Assembly: GCA_903934295.1 (NCBI GenBank)
Contig: CAIZNI010000015.1
Coordinates: forward strand, 62,001-126,000
Length of the DNA stretch: 64,000 nucleotides
Direction of reading: 5' to 3'
Source of the DNA: an uncultured beta proteobacterium
GTDB lineage: Bacteria > Pseudomonadota > Gammaproteobacteria > Burkholderiales > Burkholderiaceae_E
A program made the position numbers and the translations under genes. The notes under the pieces are model-generated. The model was not told where the DNA came from, made no database searches, and was given only the letters and a program-made list of their open reading frames with translations. Of this stretch, positions 15,859-24,196 are shown piece after piece (within the stretch, counting starts at the first letter, position 1; each line of letters opens with the position of its first letter).

Positions 15859-17671
15859 CCTCGGCAGGCTTCGCAGGTTCGTGCTTGCGCTGACTCTCGG
15901 ACTTCTCGAATCGGTCGCCTGGTGCACACCCCAGGGCTCCGTTGGCATGGTTCCCCTGACCCATGCTCAATTCTGCGAGCTGCCGACCAGCCTTGATGAG
16001 GCGGGGTGCCACTGGAAGAGCATCACCCTCTCGCATCGCTGGGAGCCTCAGGCGACCGGACGGCGGTGGGCTCTTTACCGCTTCACGATACCTCACCCCG
16101 GTGCAGGTCTTTATGCCTTGGTCGGCGAGCGGATCTCCATGAGTGCCCATATCCGGGTGCCGGGCCAGCGGTTGGAGGTGAATTTCCCCCATGCCAACCA
16201 GGCGAACAGCGTGATGATCAACCGGTACTGGCCACAGCTCATGCCTTTCGCTCTGAAGGAAGAGCAGGGAGCGGTGTCGTTGCAACTGGATGTCATGGTC
16301 CAAGGCGACCGCAGTACCAAGAACGGAATCGGATCTCTGGGCTTCGGCAGGCTGCCGGTGGCGCAACAGGCGCATTGGATCGAATTGCTGAAAGAAGTGG
16401 TTTTTGTGCTTGCCCTTGCGTCTGGCACCCTGATCGCGGGATTGATCGGACTGTTTGCAGCTGAGCGGCGGACTCAGGCCGGCCAACTGCTCTTCTTGTT
16501 CTCCGTCCTGGCAGCCGTGGCGGCATCGAGAACTGCGATGGGCTTCGTGGTCCATCCACCCGTGGCACTGACCTTCTGGACGACCCTCAATCTTTGGATG
16601 CTGTGCGTGATCGCAGTTCTTACCTGCACCAGCATCGCACTGTACTTGAACGGTTCAGTGCACCGTTGCATGCGGTACGCCGCAGGCGGCACCGCCATTC
16701 TCTCGTTGGCCCTGGTCGCGGCGCCGGTCCATCGGCTCTATGAGGTAGCCGAGGTCCTCTTTGCCTTGCTCGCACTGGTCGGTATCGCGTTGGTGGTCGC
16801 TTTAAGCCGACGCGTCTGGCGCACGCGTGACCCACTTGGAGCCCTTTTACTGGGCGGGCTGGTGCTGATCGTCGTGTTAGGGATCCATGACCTCATGATT
16901 CACCTTGGGGCCAGCTCCCTGTCAGACCGCTACTTTCAGAAGTGGTCGACCCCTGTGTTGATCATTTTGACGATCGCGCTCCTCGCACGTCGCGTGGCGA
17001 CGCAGCGCTCAATCGAATCTGCTCTGGTCGAAGAAACATTCCGCAGGGACGAGTTGATGCGAGATCTGCACGATGGGGTAGGCAGCCGTCTGGTGGCACT
17101 GGCTTTCCATGCCAGGACCTTGAGTAAATCTGCCGCACTGGTCGATGAGATTCAGGGTCTTATCCACGAGTTGCAGATGATCCAGCAGGCCGTAAGGACC
17201 GGTCCGACTCAGCTCTCGAGCTTGCTCGCAGACCTGCGTCATCTGTACGCACGCGTCGGTGGAGGTCAGATACCGTTGTCATGGGACGTGAAAGAAGGGG
17301 TTGACACCTTGAATCTGTCGGCCCGGCAGGCGGTGGCCACGCTGAGGATTCTCGAGGAGGCGATCACCAACGCCATGAAACACGCAAAGCCTGAGCGGAT
17401 CATCGTTCGCTTGGAGAGATCCGATCTGAAGAACGCCGTCGTTCTGTCGGTGATCGATGATGGACCGGGTCAATTCCAGCCAGGTCCGCACGGCGGGCTG
17501 CACAACATGCAGCACCGCGCGAATCAGGCAGGGATCGCCTTGGACCTGGCGCTCAGCGTCGATTGCAAGGCAGTCAGGCTCACTTTCTCGCTTGAAGCCG
17601 AAAAAGCGCCAGTCGGCTTTCTGCACATCGCACAGCACCAATGGCGCAGAGCCGTCGCGAGCAAGCGATAG
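15851..17671 (+). CDS. 7TM sensor histidine kinase (7TMR-DISM-like, HisKA_3/HATPase)
   Basis: This 606-residue kinase has a signal sequence and an extracytoplasmic beta-rich N-terminal domain (to about residue 175). Seven hydrophobic segments follow between about 180 and 395. The dimerisation/phospho-acceptor motif FRRDELMRDLHDGVGSRLV carries His407. The HATPase_c domain has an N box (ILEEAITNAMKHAKP) and the G box IDDGPGQF with GGLHNMQHR. The arrangement is that of 7TMR-DISM sensors linked to a NarL-type kinase core. It overlaps the response regulator gene by eight bases. The signal is unknown; DISM extracellular domains often resemble carbohydrate-binding folds. Confidence 0.88.
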   Translation: MNNLGRLRRFVLALTLGLLESVAWCTPQGSVGMVPLTHAQFCELPTSLDEAGCHWKSITLSHRWEPQATGRRWALYRFTIPHPGAGLYALVGERISMSAHIRVPGQRLEVNFPHANQANSVMINRYWPQLMPFALKEEQGAVSLQLDVMVQGDRSTKNGIGSLGFGRLPVAQQAHWIELLKEVVFVLALASGTLIAGLIGLFAAERRTQAGQLLFLFSVLAAVAASRTAMGFVVHPPVALTFWTTLNLWMLCVIAVLTCTSIALYLNGSVHRCMRYAAGGTAILSLALVAAPVHRLYEVAEVLFALLALVGIALVVALSRRVWRTRDPLGALLLGGLVLIVVLGIHDLMIHLGASSLSDRYFQKWSTPVLIILTIALLARRVATQRSIESALVEETFRRDELMRDLHDGVGSRLVALAFHARTLSKSAALVDEIQGLIHELQMIQQAVRTGPTQLSSLLADLRHLYARVGGGQIPLSWDVKEGVDTLNLSARQAVATLRILEEAITNAMKHAKPERIIVRLERSDLKNAVVLSVIDDGPGQFQPGPHGGLHNMQHRANQAGIALDLALSVDCKAVRLTFSLEAEKAPVGFLHIAQHQWRRAVASKR

Positions 17672-17820
17672 ACCTTATCCAGCGGCTGTGGCCACCGTCC
17701 ACGTCGCAGCCACTCTTTTGAGACGTGGCAGCGTCAGCTGAACTGCTTTTTCGAAACGCTCTGTCTTCCTGCGTCGCCAGAAAAAGCCGCCCACGACAGG
17801 CGTATCCAGTCGATTTGCCT

Positions 17821-18474
17821 TCAATTCAGGCCACCAGCCGCGATCAGCTTGCCGCCGCCCGCAGTCACGCCCACTTGAGCGCCAGCCGCCTTTCGCATGG
17901 TGCCTCCGTCCACCCCGATCAGTTCACCAGTGCGTAGATCGATCAGGCGGCCGGCCGGCGCGCGAGCCGCGTTTTCGCGAAGCCGGTTGGCTGCGGCCTG
18001 GTCAGCCATCCGGGAGGCGCGCGCGTCCGCCGACTCCACCAGATGCGCCTTCCATCGCTGATTGCTCGCTCCTGAGCACTGCCAGGCCACCACTCGCACA
18101 CCCGCTCCACCACGGTTACCTTCAACATCGGCACACCAGCCCGCCTCGTTGACCAGTCGCGAGCTCGACAGGGCCCATGCCTGATTTCGGTCACCCGGCT
18201 GGCAACGGTCCCAAGTCAGCGCTTGTCCGGCCGGGCCACGACCGGTGAGGCACTTGTTTGCCTGACGTACTGCGCCGTATCCATTGAAGCCTTGGAGGGG
18301 CTGCTGACCAGCCCAATTTGACGTCACGGCTTGTCCCCGAGCTTCGTGCAGCATGTAGCCGCTCGATGAAGAAAGGTAGGCAATCTCTGCTGCATGAATA
18401 CCGGTGCCTCCCAGGCACAGACCCAGACCCGCAATCATGGTGGCGATTCGCAAGCGTGATGACCCAGACGTCAT
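17821..18474 (-). CDS. secreted ricin-type beta-trefoil lectin
   Basis: This 217-residue protein has a signal peptide (cleavage probably after IHAAE-proximal Ala). Residues about 30-145 contain two clear QxW trefoil motifs (NQAWAL and NQRWKA) with matching Cys pairs, typical of RICIN domains that bind galactose-type sugars. A C-terminal Ala/Gly-rich tail of about 70 residues includes GRLIDLRTGELIGVDGG. It converges on the histidine kinase gene. A carbohydrate-binding role outside the cell is inferred from the fold. Three trefoil repeats are expected for a full domain; only two QxW motifs are obvious. Confidence 0.8.
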   Translation of the reverse strand: MTSGSSRLRIATMIAGLGLCLGGTGIHAAEIAYLSSSSGYMLHEARGQAVTSNWAGQQPLQGFNGYGAVRQANKCLTGRGPAGQALTWDRCQPGDRNQAWALSSSRLVNEAGWCADVEGNRGGAGVRVVAWQCSGASNQRWKAHLVESADARASRMADQAAANRLRENAARAPAGRLIDLRTGELIGVDGGTMRKAAGAQVGVTAGGGKLIAAGGLN

Positions 18475-18762
18475 GGTGTTACTCCCTTGAATTCGTTTTG
18501 AGAGTCTAGGGATGCGCTCACCACTGTGTCAGTAGCCCAAATAAGGGATGACTTGCAGTCAACTTCGCCTTAGCAGACGAGAACGCACGTCCTGGCTGAA
18601 GTTCCGACCCTCAGGCAGGCGGTCTTCTGCCCGGTGGCCGCCGGCCGGCCTGCCGCGTCCCTCACTGGAAGTAGTCATTGCCGGGCGCGGCGCCGGGTAC
18701 TACCTTCGGAAGGTAACCGGAGGTCGGCCAGCGACCATCCGTACCCGACCGAAAGGATCACC

Positions 18763-19485
18763 GTGGGCTCATCGTCGAGGCGGATCGCGCGTGCGATCGC
18801 AGCCGTGTTGTTGTTCGCCGCCGCGCTCGTCGGCGCCGGAGACCCCGCCCACGCCTCGGGCAAGTTCAAGATCGGCGATCGCGTCGAGGTGGACGACCTG
18901 GGCAACGGCGGCTGGCGTCCCGGCGTGGTCATCGCCGAGGACGCGCGCACCTACCTGGTTCGCATGGATCCGCGCAGCGCGGGTGAGACCTCGCCCAACT
19001 TCACCGTGCTCAAGACGGGCATCTACGAGACCCGCATCCGGCCCAGCGCCGCAGGCCTGCCCGAGGCGCAGACGAAGAACAGCTCGCAGCCAACCGGCAT
19101 CCTCGACTGCCCGATCACCGAAGGCATCGGCAAGCGCAGGCTCGACGAGGCTGTGATCGCCAAGCTGATCCGCTGCATGCACGAGTACAAGGACGGCGCC
19201 GGGCCGACCTCGATCGGTACCGACAGCCGCTTCGACATCACGTCGATGAAGGTCGGCGGCCCGCGCGTGTGGAACGTGCTGAACGACATCGGGCCGGCCA
19301 CCGCGTCCACCCAGGTCTACCCGGTGAAGGTGTCGTACACGCAGACCTGGTGGGCGCGCGAGAGCGTGCGGACGCAGAAGGGCATCACGATCTACGGCTG
19401 TTACTACTCCACGCTGTCGGAGTGGACCTGCGCGGTCAACAGCCGCGTCAAGCGCGAGCCGGACCTGGTGCAGCCGCGGGGGTAG
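18763..19485 (+). CDS. exported protein with Tudor/Agenet-like N-terminal domain
   Basis: This 240-residue protein starts at GTG 18763, supported by the Shine-Dalgarno GAAAGGA seven bases upstream and by the signal peptide that begins there (SRRIARAIAAVLLFAAALVG, cleavage near AHA). The mature N-terminus (KFKIGDRVEVDDLGNGGWRP, then GVVIAED and YLVRMDP) looks like a small Tudor/Agenet or SH3-like barrel. The C-terminal half has several cysteines and a VYPVKVSYTQTW strand. No function is known to me. The gap before it contains a small perfect hairpin (18701-18715). It converges on ssrA. Confidence 0.68.
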   Translation: MGSSSRRIARAIAAVLLFAAALVGAGDPAHASGKFKIGDRVEVDDLGNGGWRPGVVIAEDARTYLVRMDPRSAGETSPNFTVLKTGIYETRIRPSAAGLPEAQTKNSSQPTGILDCPITEGIGKRRLDEAVIAKLIRCMHEYKDGAGPTSIGTDSRFDITSMKVGGPRVWNVLNDIGPATASTQVYPVKVSYTQTWWARESVRTQKGITIYGCYYSTLSEWTCAVNSRVKREPDLVQPRG

Positions 19486-19524
19486 AGGGGCAGGTCAGTT
19501 CCCCTCGGGGAACAGCCCAAAAGA

Positions 19525-19552
19525 AAGGGCCCAGAGATGACTCTGGGCCCTT
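19525..19552 (-). terminator. intrinsic terminator of ssrA
   Basis: A 12-bp perfect stem (AAGGGCCCAGAG / CTCTGGGCCCTT) with a four-base loop lies directly after the ssrA CCA end. It is followed on the minus strand by TTTCTTTT, giving a textbook Rho-independent terminator. Confidence 0.9.
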
Positions 19553-19557
19553 GGTGA

Positions 19558-19933
19558 TGGTGGAGCCGGCGGGAATCGAACCCGCGTCCGCAAGTCCTCT
19601 ACGGCCAGTTCTACATGCGTAGTCGATCTATTTGGATCTCAGTGTGCAATTAGCCGATCGACAGGCCGATGCACACCCAGTTACCTAAGGTTTCGCCTCC
19701 GGACAAAGTAACCCTGCCCGGCCGCTATCCGACTGAAGTTACACCGCAGCCCTTCCAGTTACCCGGTCAGACCCAGCCCGTCGGCTGACTGTTGCGGCGC
19801 CAGCGGGGCTTAAGCCGCTAGTGCGAAACGCTCGTCGTTGGCGTTTACTAGTTTGCCAATGGATTTACGAGGAAAAGGCGCCTCGGCATGCCCTGAACCG
19901 CTTCGCTACCCACGTCGAAACCAGGTCGGCCCC
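19558..19933 (-). ncRNA. ssrA: transfer-messenger RNA (tmRNA)
   Basis: The gene is 376 nt on the minus strand. The 5' end GGGGCCGACCTGG pairs with the 3' end CCGGCTCCACCA (7 bp with one G-U). The T-arm CGGGTTCGATTCCCG is intact, and CCA is encoded at 19558-19560. The tag reading frame (19810-19842 on the minus strand) is ANDERFALAA followed by TAA. The last residues are the LAA degron recognised by ClpXP. tmRNA with SmpB frees ribosomes stalled on broken mRNAs. An encoded intrinsic terminator follows. The right end of the accessory stretch stops at this gene, and ssrA is a common integration target. Confidence 0.95.
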
Positions 19934-19996
19934 GGAAATCGGATGATGCAGTGCTGATGAAGCAGACCGGAGCGGACGAAGCCCCGGTACTCACTA

Positions 19997-20002
19997 AGTA
20001 TA
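19997..20002 (-). promoter_or_regulatory. candidate -10 box for ssrA
   Basis: TATACT on the minus strand lies 64 bases upstream of the mature tmRNA 5' end, a plausible distance for a processed 5' leader. A -35 element is weak (GTCTTG at 17-base spacing). It is a candidate only. Confidence 0.4.
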
Positions 20003-20115
20003 GCCCCGCCCGCCGATTTCAAGACTTGGCCGGTCGCCCGTCCGTCGGTCGGCGTCCGGGGCGGCAGGCGCGCCGCTTTGGTCTATCCTCGGAGGTTCCG
20101 CAGACCAACCCAGCG

Positions 20116-20622
20116 ATGCCACCGATGAGCGCAGACCACACCCACGCCGACCACCGCCATTCCACCGACTGGAAGCACGACGGGGTGCGCGTCATCCCGG
20201 GCAACCAGCTCGACGGCAACACCGCCCAGACCCCGGGCATGGACCGCAAGGCGGCGATCAACTTCGCGCGGGTCGGCGCCGAGAAGCTGTGGGCCGGCAC
20301 GGTCCACATCCATCCCGATGCCAAGACCGGCGCCCATCACCACGGCCCGCTCGAGAGCGTGATCTATGTGGTCAAGGGTCGTGCGCGCCTGCGCTGGGGC
20401 GAGAAGCTCGAGTTCGTCGCCGAAGCCGGTCCGGGCGACTTCATCTACGTGCCGCCGTATGTCCCGCACCAGGAGATCAACGCCAGCCCGACCGAGGTGC
20501 TGGAGTGCGTGCTGTGCCGCAGCGACGGTCAGGCGGTGGCGGTGAACCTGGACATCGAGCCTGCCGAGCCGCCCGAAACGGTGCTGTGGGTCGATCCGAC
20601 CCATCCGCAGGGCGGCGTCTGA
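20116..20622 (+). CDS. cupin domain protein
   Basis: This 168-residue single-domain cupin has both conserved motifs: HIHPDAKTGAHHHGPLES with the His/His/Glu metal ligands near residue 75, and GDFIYVPPYVPHQE with the final His near residue 120. Such small cupins are often metal-dependent dioxygenases, isomerases or binding proteins; the substrate is unknown. ATG 20116 or 20125 may be the start; neither has a strong Shine-Dalgarno. It starts 182 bases from ssrA, divergently. Confidence 0.8.
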   Translation: MPPMSADHTHADHRHSTDWKHDGVRVIPGNQLDGNTAQTPGMDRKAAINFARVGAEKLWAGTVHIHPDAKTGAHHHGPLESVIYVVKGRARLRWGEKLEFVAEAGPGDFIYVPPYVPHQEINASPTEVLECVLCRSDGQAVAVNLDIEPAEPPETVLWVDPTHPQGGV

Positions 20623-20686
20623 GGCGGTTCGCTTCGCGAGGGCTGGATGGGCCCGCGGCGCCGCCGCGGACCGCCGCCTCGCCTGT

Positions 20687-21013
20687 TTAGCGGATCTTCG
20701 AGTACGAGGTCGGCGCCAGGATCGAGTTGCTGAAGTGCGTGATCAGCGGTCCGTTGCGCTCGGTCTCGGCGCGTGCGCTGATCCAGTCGGGATCGCTCGC
20801 GAAGGTCGCCCAGCGCTGTTCGCGCTCGGCCAGGCTCTCCCACTCGAGCAGGTAGGTGAGGTCGCTGTTGCTCTCGCCGATCAGCGTGGTCCAGAAGCCC
20901 ACCGGGCGGATGCCATGCTTCTCCCACAGTTTCAGGGTGATCGTTTCGAAACGGCGATTGAGGTCGGGCAGTCGACCGGGTACGCAGTGGTAGATCCGCA
21001 GTTCATGAATCAT
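20687..21013 (-). CDS. NIPSNAP family protein
   Basis: This 108-residue ferredoxin-like protein has the NIPSNAP pattern: IHELRIYHCVPGRLPDLNRRFE at the N-terminus, a central GFWTTLIGESNSDLTYLLEW, and a WATFASDPDW segment. Bacterial NIPSNAP proteins are small, frequently found beside catabolic genes, and of unknown biochemical role. The start ATG at 21013 has AAGGAGGAAGCC just upstream, a strong Shine-Dalgarno. It is divergent from the crotonase gene that begins 68 bases away. Confidence 0.88.
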   Translation of the reverse strand: MIHELRIYHCVPGRLPDLNRRFETITLKLWEKHGIRPVGFWTTLIGESNSDLTYLLEWESLAEREQRWATFASDPDWISARAETERNGPLITHFSNSILAPTSYSKIR

Positions 21014-21081
21014 GGCTTCCTCCTTGGTGGGCCGGTGGGTTCGGGGGCAGTATAGGCACTCGACAACCCCGGGGCAGCTTC

Positions 21082-21921
21082 ATGCAGGCCAATAACAGAA
21101 TCCTCGCCACCGCACCGGCCGCCGGCATCGCGGTGCTGTCCTTCAGCAACCCGCCGCACGGCTATTTCGATGACGCCGGCGAGCGCGAGCTGCTTGCCCA
21201 ACTCGATCGGATCGAGGCCGACGACAGCGTGCGCGTGGTGGTGCTGACCGGTGCCGACGAGGGCGTTTTCGTGCGGCATTACGATGTCGGGGTGCTGGAA
21301 GAACGGGCCCGCGCCATGGCGGCGCGCGGGCTGCGGTTCAGCACCGAACGCCCGGTGCCCGAGGCAGGAATCCACCGCAGCCTGCGCCGCATCGAGCGCT
21401 CCTCGCGGGTCTTCATTGCCGCGATCAACGGCGTGGCGATGGGGGGCGGATACGAGATCGCGCTGGCCTGCGACCTGCGCCTGGCGCAGGCGGGCGACTA
21501 CACCCTCGGGCTGCCCGAGGTGAACATCGGGATCCTGCCCGGCGCCGGGGGCACGCAGCGCCTGTCGCGGCTGATCGGGCAGGCGCGCGCGCTGGAACTG
21601 ATCCTGATGGGGCAGGTGGTCGGACCGGTGGACGCGGCCCGGCTGGGCATGGTGAACGCCTGTGTGCCGGGGCCGGTGTTGCCCGAGGCGCTGCGCTGGG
21701 CCACCCGGCTGGCGGCGCAGTCGCCCCTGGCGCTGGCGCATGTCAAGCGGCTGGTCCGCCAGGCGCACGAGACCCCGATCGATCAGGGGCTGGCCGATGA
21801 GCGCACGCTGTTTTGCGACCTGATGGTGTCGCCGGAAGGAATCGCGCGGATGCACGCGATGAATCAGGGTCAAATGACCATCACCGGCGTCGCGACCGGG
21901 GCCCCGTCGGCCCCCGTCTGA
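21082..21921 (+). CDS. enoyl-CoA hydratase/isomerase family protein
   Basis: This 279-residue crotonase-fold enzyme has the oxyanion-hole and first catalytic region INGVAMGGGYEIALACDLRLA near residue 115 and the second at LPEVNIGILPGAGGTQRL near residue 143. Both acidic residues used by hydratases are in the expected places, so hydration of an enoyl-CoA is likely, though the precise substrate cannot be read. The C-terminal region (VKRLVRQAHETPIDQGLADE) is typical. It faces away from the NIPSNAP gene and converges on a Bug-type binding protein gene. Confidence 0.88.
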   Translation: MQANNRILATAPAAGIAVLSFSNPPHGYFDDAGERELLAQLDRIEADDSVRVVVLTGADEGVFVRHYDVGVLEERARAMAARGLRFSTERPVPEAGIHRSLRRIERSSRVFIAAINGVAMGGGYEIALACDLRLAQAGDYTLGLPEVNIGILPGAGGTQRLSRLIGQARALELILMGQVVGPVDAARLGMVNACVPGPVLPEALRWATRLAAQSPLALAHVKRLVRQAHETPIDQGLADERTLFCDLMVSPEGIARMHAMNQGQMTITGVATGAPSAPV

Positions 21922-21975
21922 GCGGGCACGGGACCGTGCCAGCGCCAGGCGCGCTGGCCGGTCCGTCCGATCGTC

Positions 21976-22953
21976 TTACTTGGCGACGCCGATGTCGCGC
22001 AGGATGCCGCCCAGTCGTACCGACTCGGCTTCCACATACCGGCCAAAGTCGTCGCCGGTCAGCAGGAACGGGCCCCAGTCGTTCTTGCGCAGCGCCTCTT
22101 TCCAGCTCGCATGCTCGGTGCCCTTGACCACCGCGTCGATCAGCGTCTTGCGCTGCTCGGGCGTGATGCCGGGTGCGCCGTACACGCCGCGCCAGTTGTA
22201 GATCTCGACATTGATGCCCTGCTCCTTGAAGGTCTGCAGGTTGCGCAGCTTGAAGCTCGAGGAGATGCCCAGCGCGCGCATGCGGCCCGATTCCACGTCG
22301 GCCATGAATTCCGAGACGCCCGCGACACCGACGGTGACATGCCCGCCCAGGATCGCCGACTTGGCCTCGCCGCCGCCGGCAAACGCCACGTAGTTGACCT
22401 TGGTGGGATCGACGCCGACTTCCTTGGCGATCAGGCCGACCATGATGTGGTCCACCGAGCCGCGCGAGCCACCGCCCCAGGACACCGCGCCAGGATTGGC
22501 CTTGAGCCGGTCGACCAGGTCCTTCAGGGTCTGCACTGGCGAGTTGGCCGGCACGACCAGGATCATCGTGTCGGCGAACAGCCGGGCGATCGGCGTGGCG
22601 TTCTTCAGCGTGACCGGCGGCTTGCCGGTCTCGATCGCGCCCACCATCACCGCGCCGGTGACGATCAGCGCCGAACCATTGCCCTTCTCGCTGTTGACGA
22701 ACTGCGCCAGGCCGATCGTGCCGCCCGCGCCGCCCTTGTTCTCGAAGGTGGCGTTGCGTGCCGCCCCGGCCGCGATCATCGCGGCGCCCAGCGTGCGCCC
22801 GGTCTGGTCGAAACCACCGCCTGGGTTGGCGCCGATCATGACCTTGAGGGTGTCGATCTGGGCATGCACCGGCGCGGTGAGCGCCAGCGCGACCGCGAAG
22901 CCACCGGCCAGCCGGAGGGCCTGCAGCGAAAGCAGTGAATGAAGCCTTGTCAC
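21976..22953 (-). CDS. Bug/TctC family tripartite tricarboxylate transporter substrate-binding protein
   Basis: This 325-residue periplasmic solute-binding protein is of the Bug family, which is hugely expanded in Burkholderiales. The start is GTG 22953, supported by CGGAGA ten bases upstream; an ATG reading from 23040 adds no useful sequence. The signal peptide is cleaved near VHAQ. The family motif PGGGFDQTGR follows at about residue 44, and SWGGGSRGSVDH and a hydrophobic beta strand lie further in. No tctA/tctB membrane genes are adjacent, which is common for orphan Bug proteins. The ligand is probably a carboxylate. Confidence 0.87.
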   Translation of the reverse strand: MTRLHSLLSLQALRLAGGFAVALALTAPVHAQIDTLKVMIGANPGGGFDQTGRTLGAAMIAAGAARNATFENKGGAGGTIGLAQFVNSEKGNGSALIVTGAVMVGAIETGKPPVTLKNATPIARLFADTMILVVPANSPVQTLKDLVDRLKANPGAVSWGGGSRGSVDHIMVGLIAKEVGVDPTKVNYVAFAGGGEAKSAILGGHVTVGVAGVSEFMADVESGRMRALGISSSFKLRNLQTFKEQGINVEIYNWRGVYGAPGITPEQRKTLIDAVVKGTEHASWKEALRKNDWGPFLLTGDDFGRYVEAESVRLGGILRDIGVAK

Positions 22954-23129
22954 GATGTCATTTCTCCGAGAGGGCGGCCACCGGCCGGCCTGCGCCGTGC
23001 CGGGGCTCGAGAGACCAGAGGGCAGACCGCACTGACTCACAGGGGCCTGCCCATCCGGAAAAGGGGGTGCCTGTGCATTCTAATGGGTGGGGAAACGATT
23101 CGAAACCGCTATCTCTCCTTGGGAATCGG

Positions 23130-23423
23130 GCTGCGCTGACGGCGTGTGAACTGGAAGGCACCGGGGTGACAGTCACCGCCCTGTGTCCGGGGCCCACCGC
23201 ATCGGGCTTCCAGCAGAAGGCCGCCATGCAGGCTTCGGCGCTGGTGAAGAACAAGAAACTGCCGAGCGCCGAGTCGGTGGCGGCATCCGGCTATCGCGCC
23301 ATGAAGCGAGGCAAGCGCGTTCACATCACCGGTTTCGTGAACAACCTGCTGGCGCAAAGCATTCGCTTCACGCCTCGTGACTGGGTGACCGCGCTGCTGA
23401 AAAAGCTGACCCGGCCGATCTAG
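23130..23423 (+). pseudogene. C-terminal fragment of a short-chain dehydrogenase/reductase
   Basis: About 96 residues (ELEGTGVTVTALCPGPTASGF, split here at GVTVTALCPGPT, through FVNNLLAQSIRFTPRD) match the end of SDR oxidoreductases that carry the PGPT motif after the catalytic domain. The NAD(P)-binding Rossmann half and the catalytic Tyr/Lys are missing. The frame upstream of about 23130 is unrelated. This is a decayed gene end, not an active enzyme. Confidence 0.7.
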
Positions 23424-23493
23424 CGTCCTGGCGTGGCGGTTACCGTGAAGCGCTGATTCCGCCGCCAGCGCGAGTCGGGCTGGCCCATCCGGA

Positions 23494-24192
23494 TCACTCG
23501 GACAACAGCAGCGTTACCAGTGCCTGCGGCGTTTCTACCAGATGATCGGCCCCCCATAGACGGGGTGGCCGGGCATCGCCGCAAAACCCGTAACCGGCGG
23601 CCACCGTCACCATGCCGGCGGCCCGTCCGGCCTCGATGTCACGCTCGTCATCACCGATGTAGACGCATCGAAGCGGATCGACCCGGGCCAGTCGGGCGGC
23701 ATGCAGCAGCGGTTCGGGATGCGGCTTTGCGTGTGCGGTGGTGTCGCCGCCGACCGTGCTGATGCTGCGGTGGAGCACGCCCAGGTCCGCCAGGATCGGT
23801 CGCACATAGCGCTCGACCTTGTTGCTGACCACACCCCAGGCGATGCCGCGGGCATCCAGCCCGTCGAGCAGTTCTGCCATGCCCTCGAACAGGCGGGTGT
23901 GCACGCACATGGCCGCCTCGTAGCGGCCCAGGAAGTCGACCCGCAGCGCTTCGAAGGCCTCGTCTTCGCGACCGACGCCCAGCCCTCGACCGATCAGCCC
24001 GCGTGCGCCCATCGAGGCGAAGGGACGCAGCACTTCCAGCGGCAGGGGCGGCAGGTCGCGCTCCCGGCGCATGGCGTTCACCGGTTCGGCGAGGTCCTGG
24101 GCGGTATCGGCCAGTGTGCCGTCGAGGTCGAAGAAGATGGCTGCCGGACGCCAGGGCAGGGCGGTGTCAGTGCTGCGGGTCGTTTGCATCAT
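23494..24192 (-). CDS. gph: phosphoglycolate phosphatase (HAD family)
   Basis: This 232-residue HAD hydrolase removes phosphate from 2-phosphoglycolate, a product of DNA repair. HAD motifs: IFFDLDGTLADTAQD (nucleophile Asp near residue 22), GVVSNK (motif II), K in HAKPHPEPLL (motif III) and YIGDDERDIEAG (motif IV). It follows ubiG after four bases on the same strand, the usual betaproteobacterial ubiG-gph pair. The assignment rests on this context as well as the motifs, because HAD subfamily specificity is hard to read. Confidence 0.9.
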   Translation of the reverse strand: MMQTTRSTDTALPWRPAAIFFDLDGTLADTAQDLAEPVNAMRRERDLPPLPLEVLRPFASMGARGLIGRGLGVGREDEAFEALRVDFLGRYEAAMCVHTRLFEGMAELLDGLDARGIAWGVVSNKVERYVRPILADLGVLHRSISTVGGDTTAHAKPHPEPLLHAARLARVDPLRCVYIGDDERDIEAGRAAGMVTVAAGYGFCGDARPPRLWGADHLVETPQALVTLLLSE

Positions 24193-24196
24193 CGCG

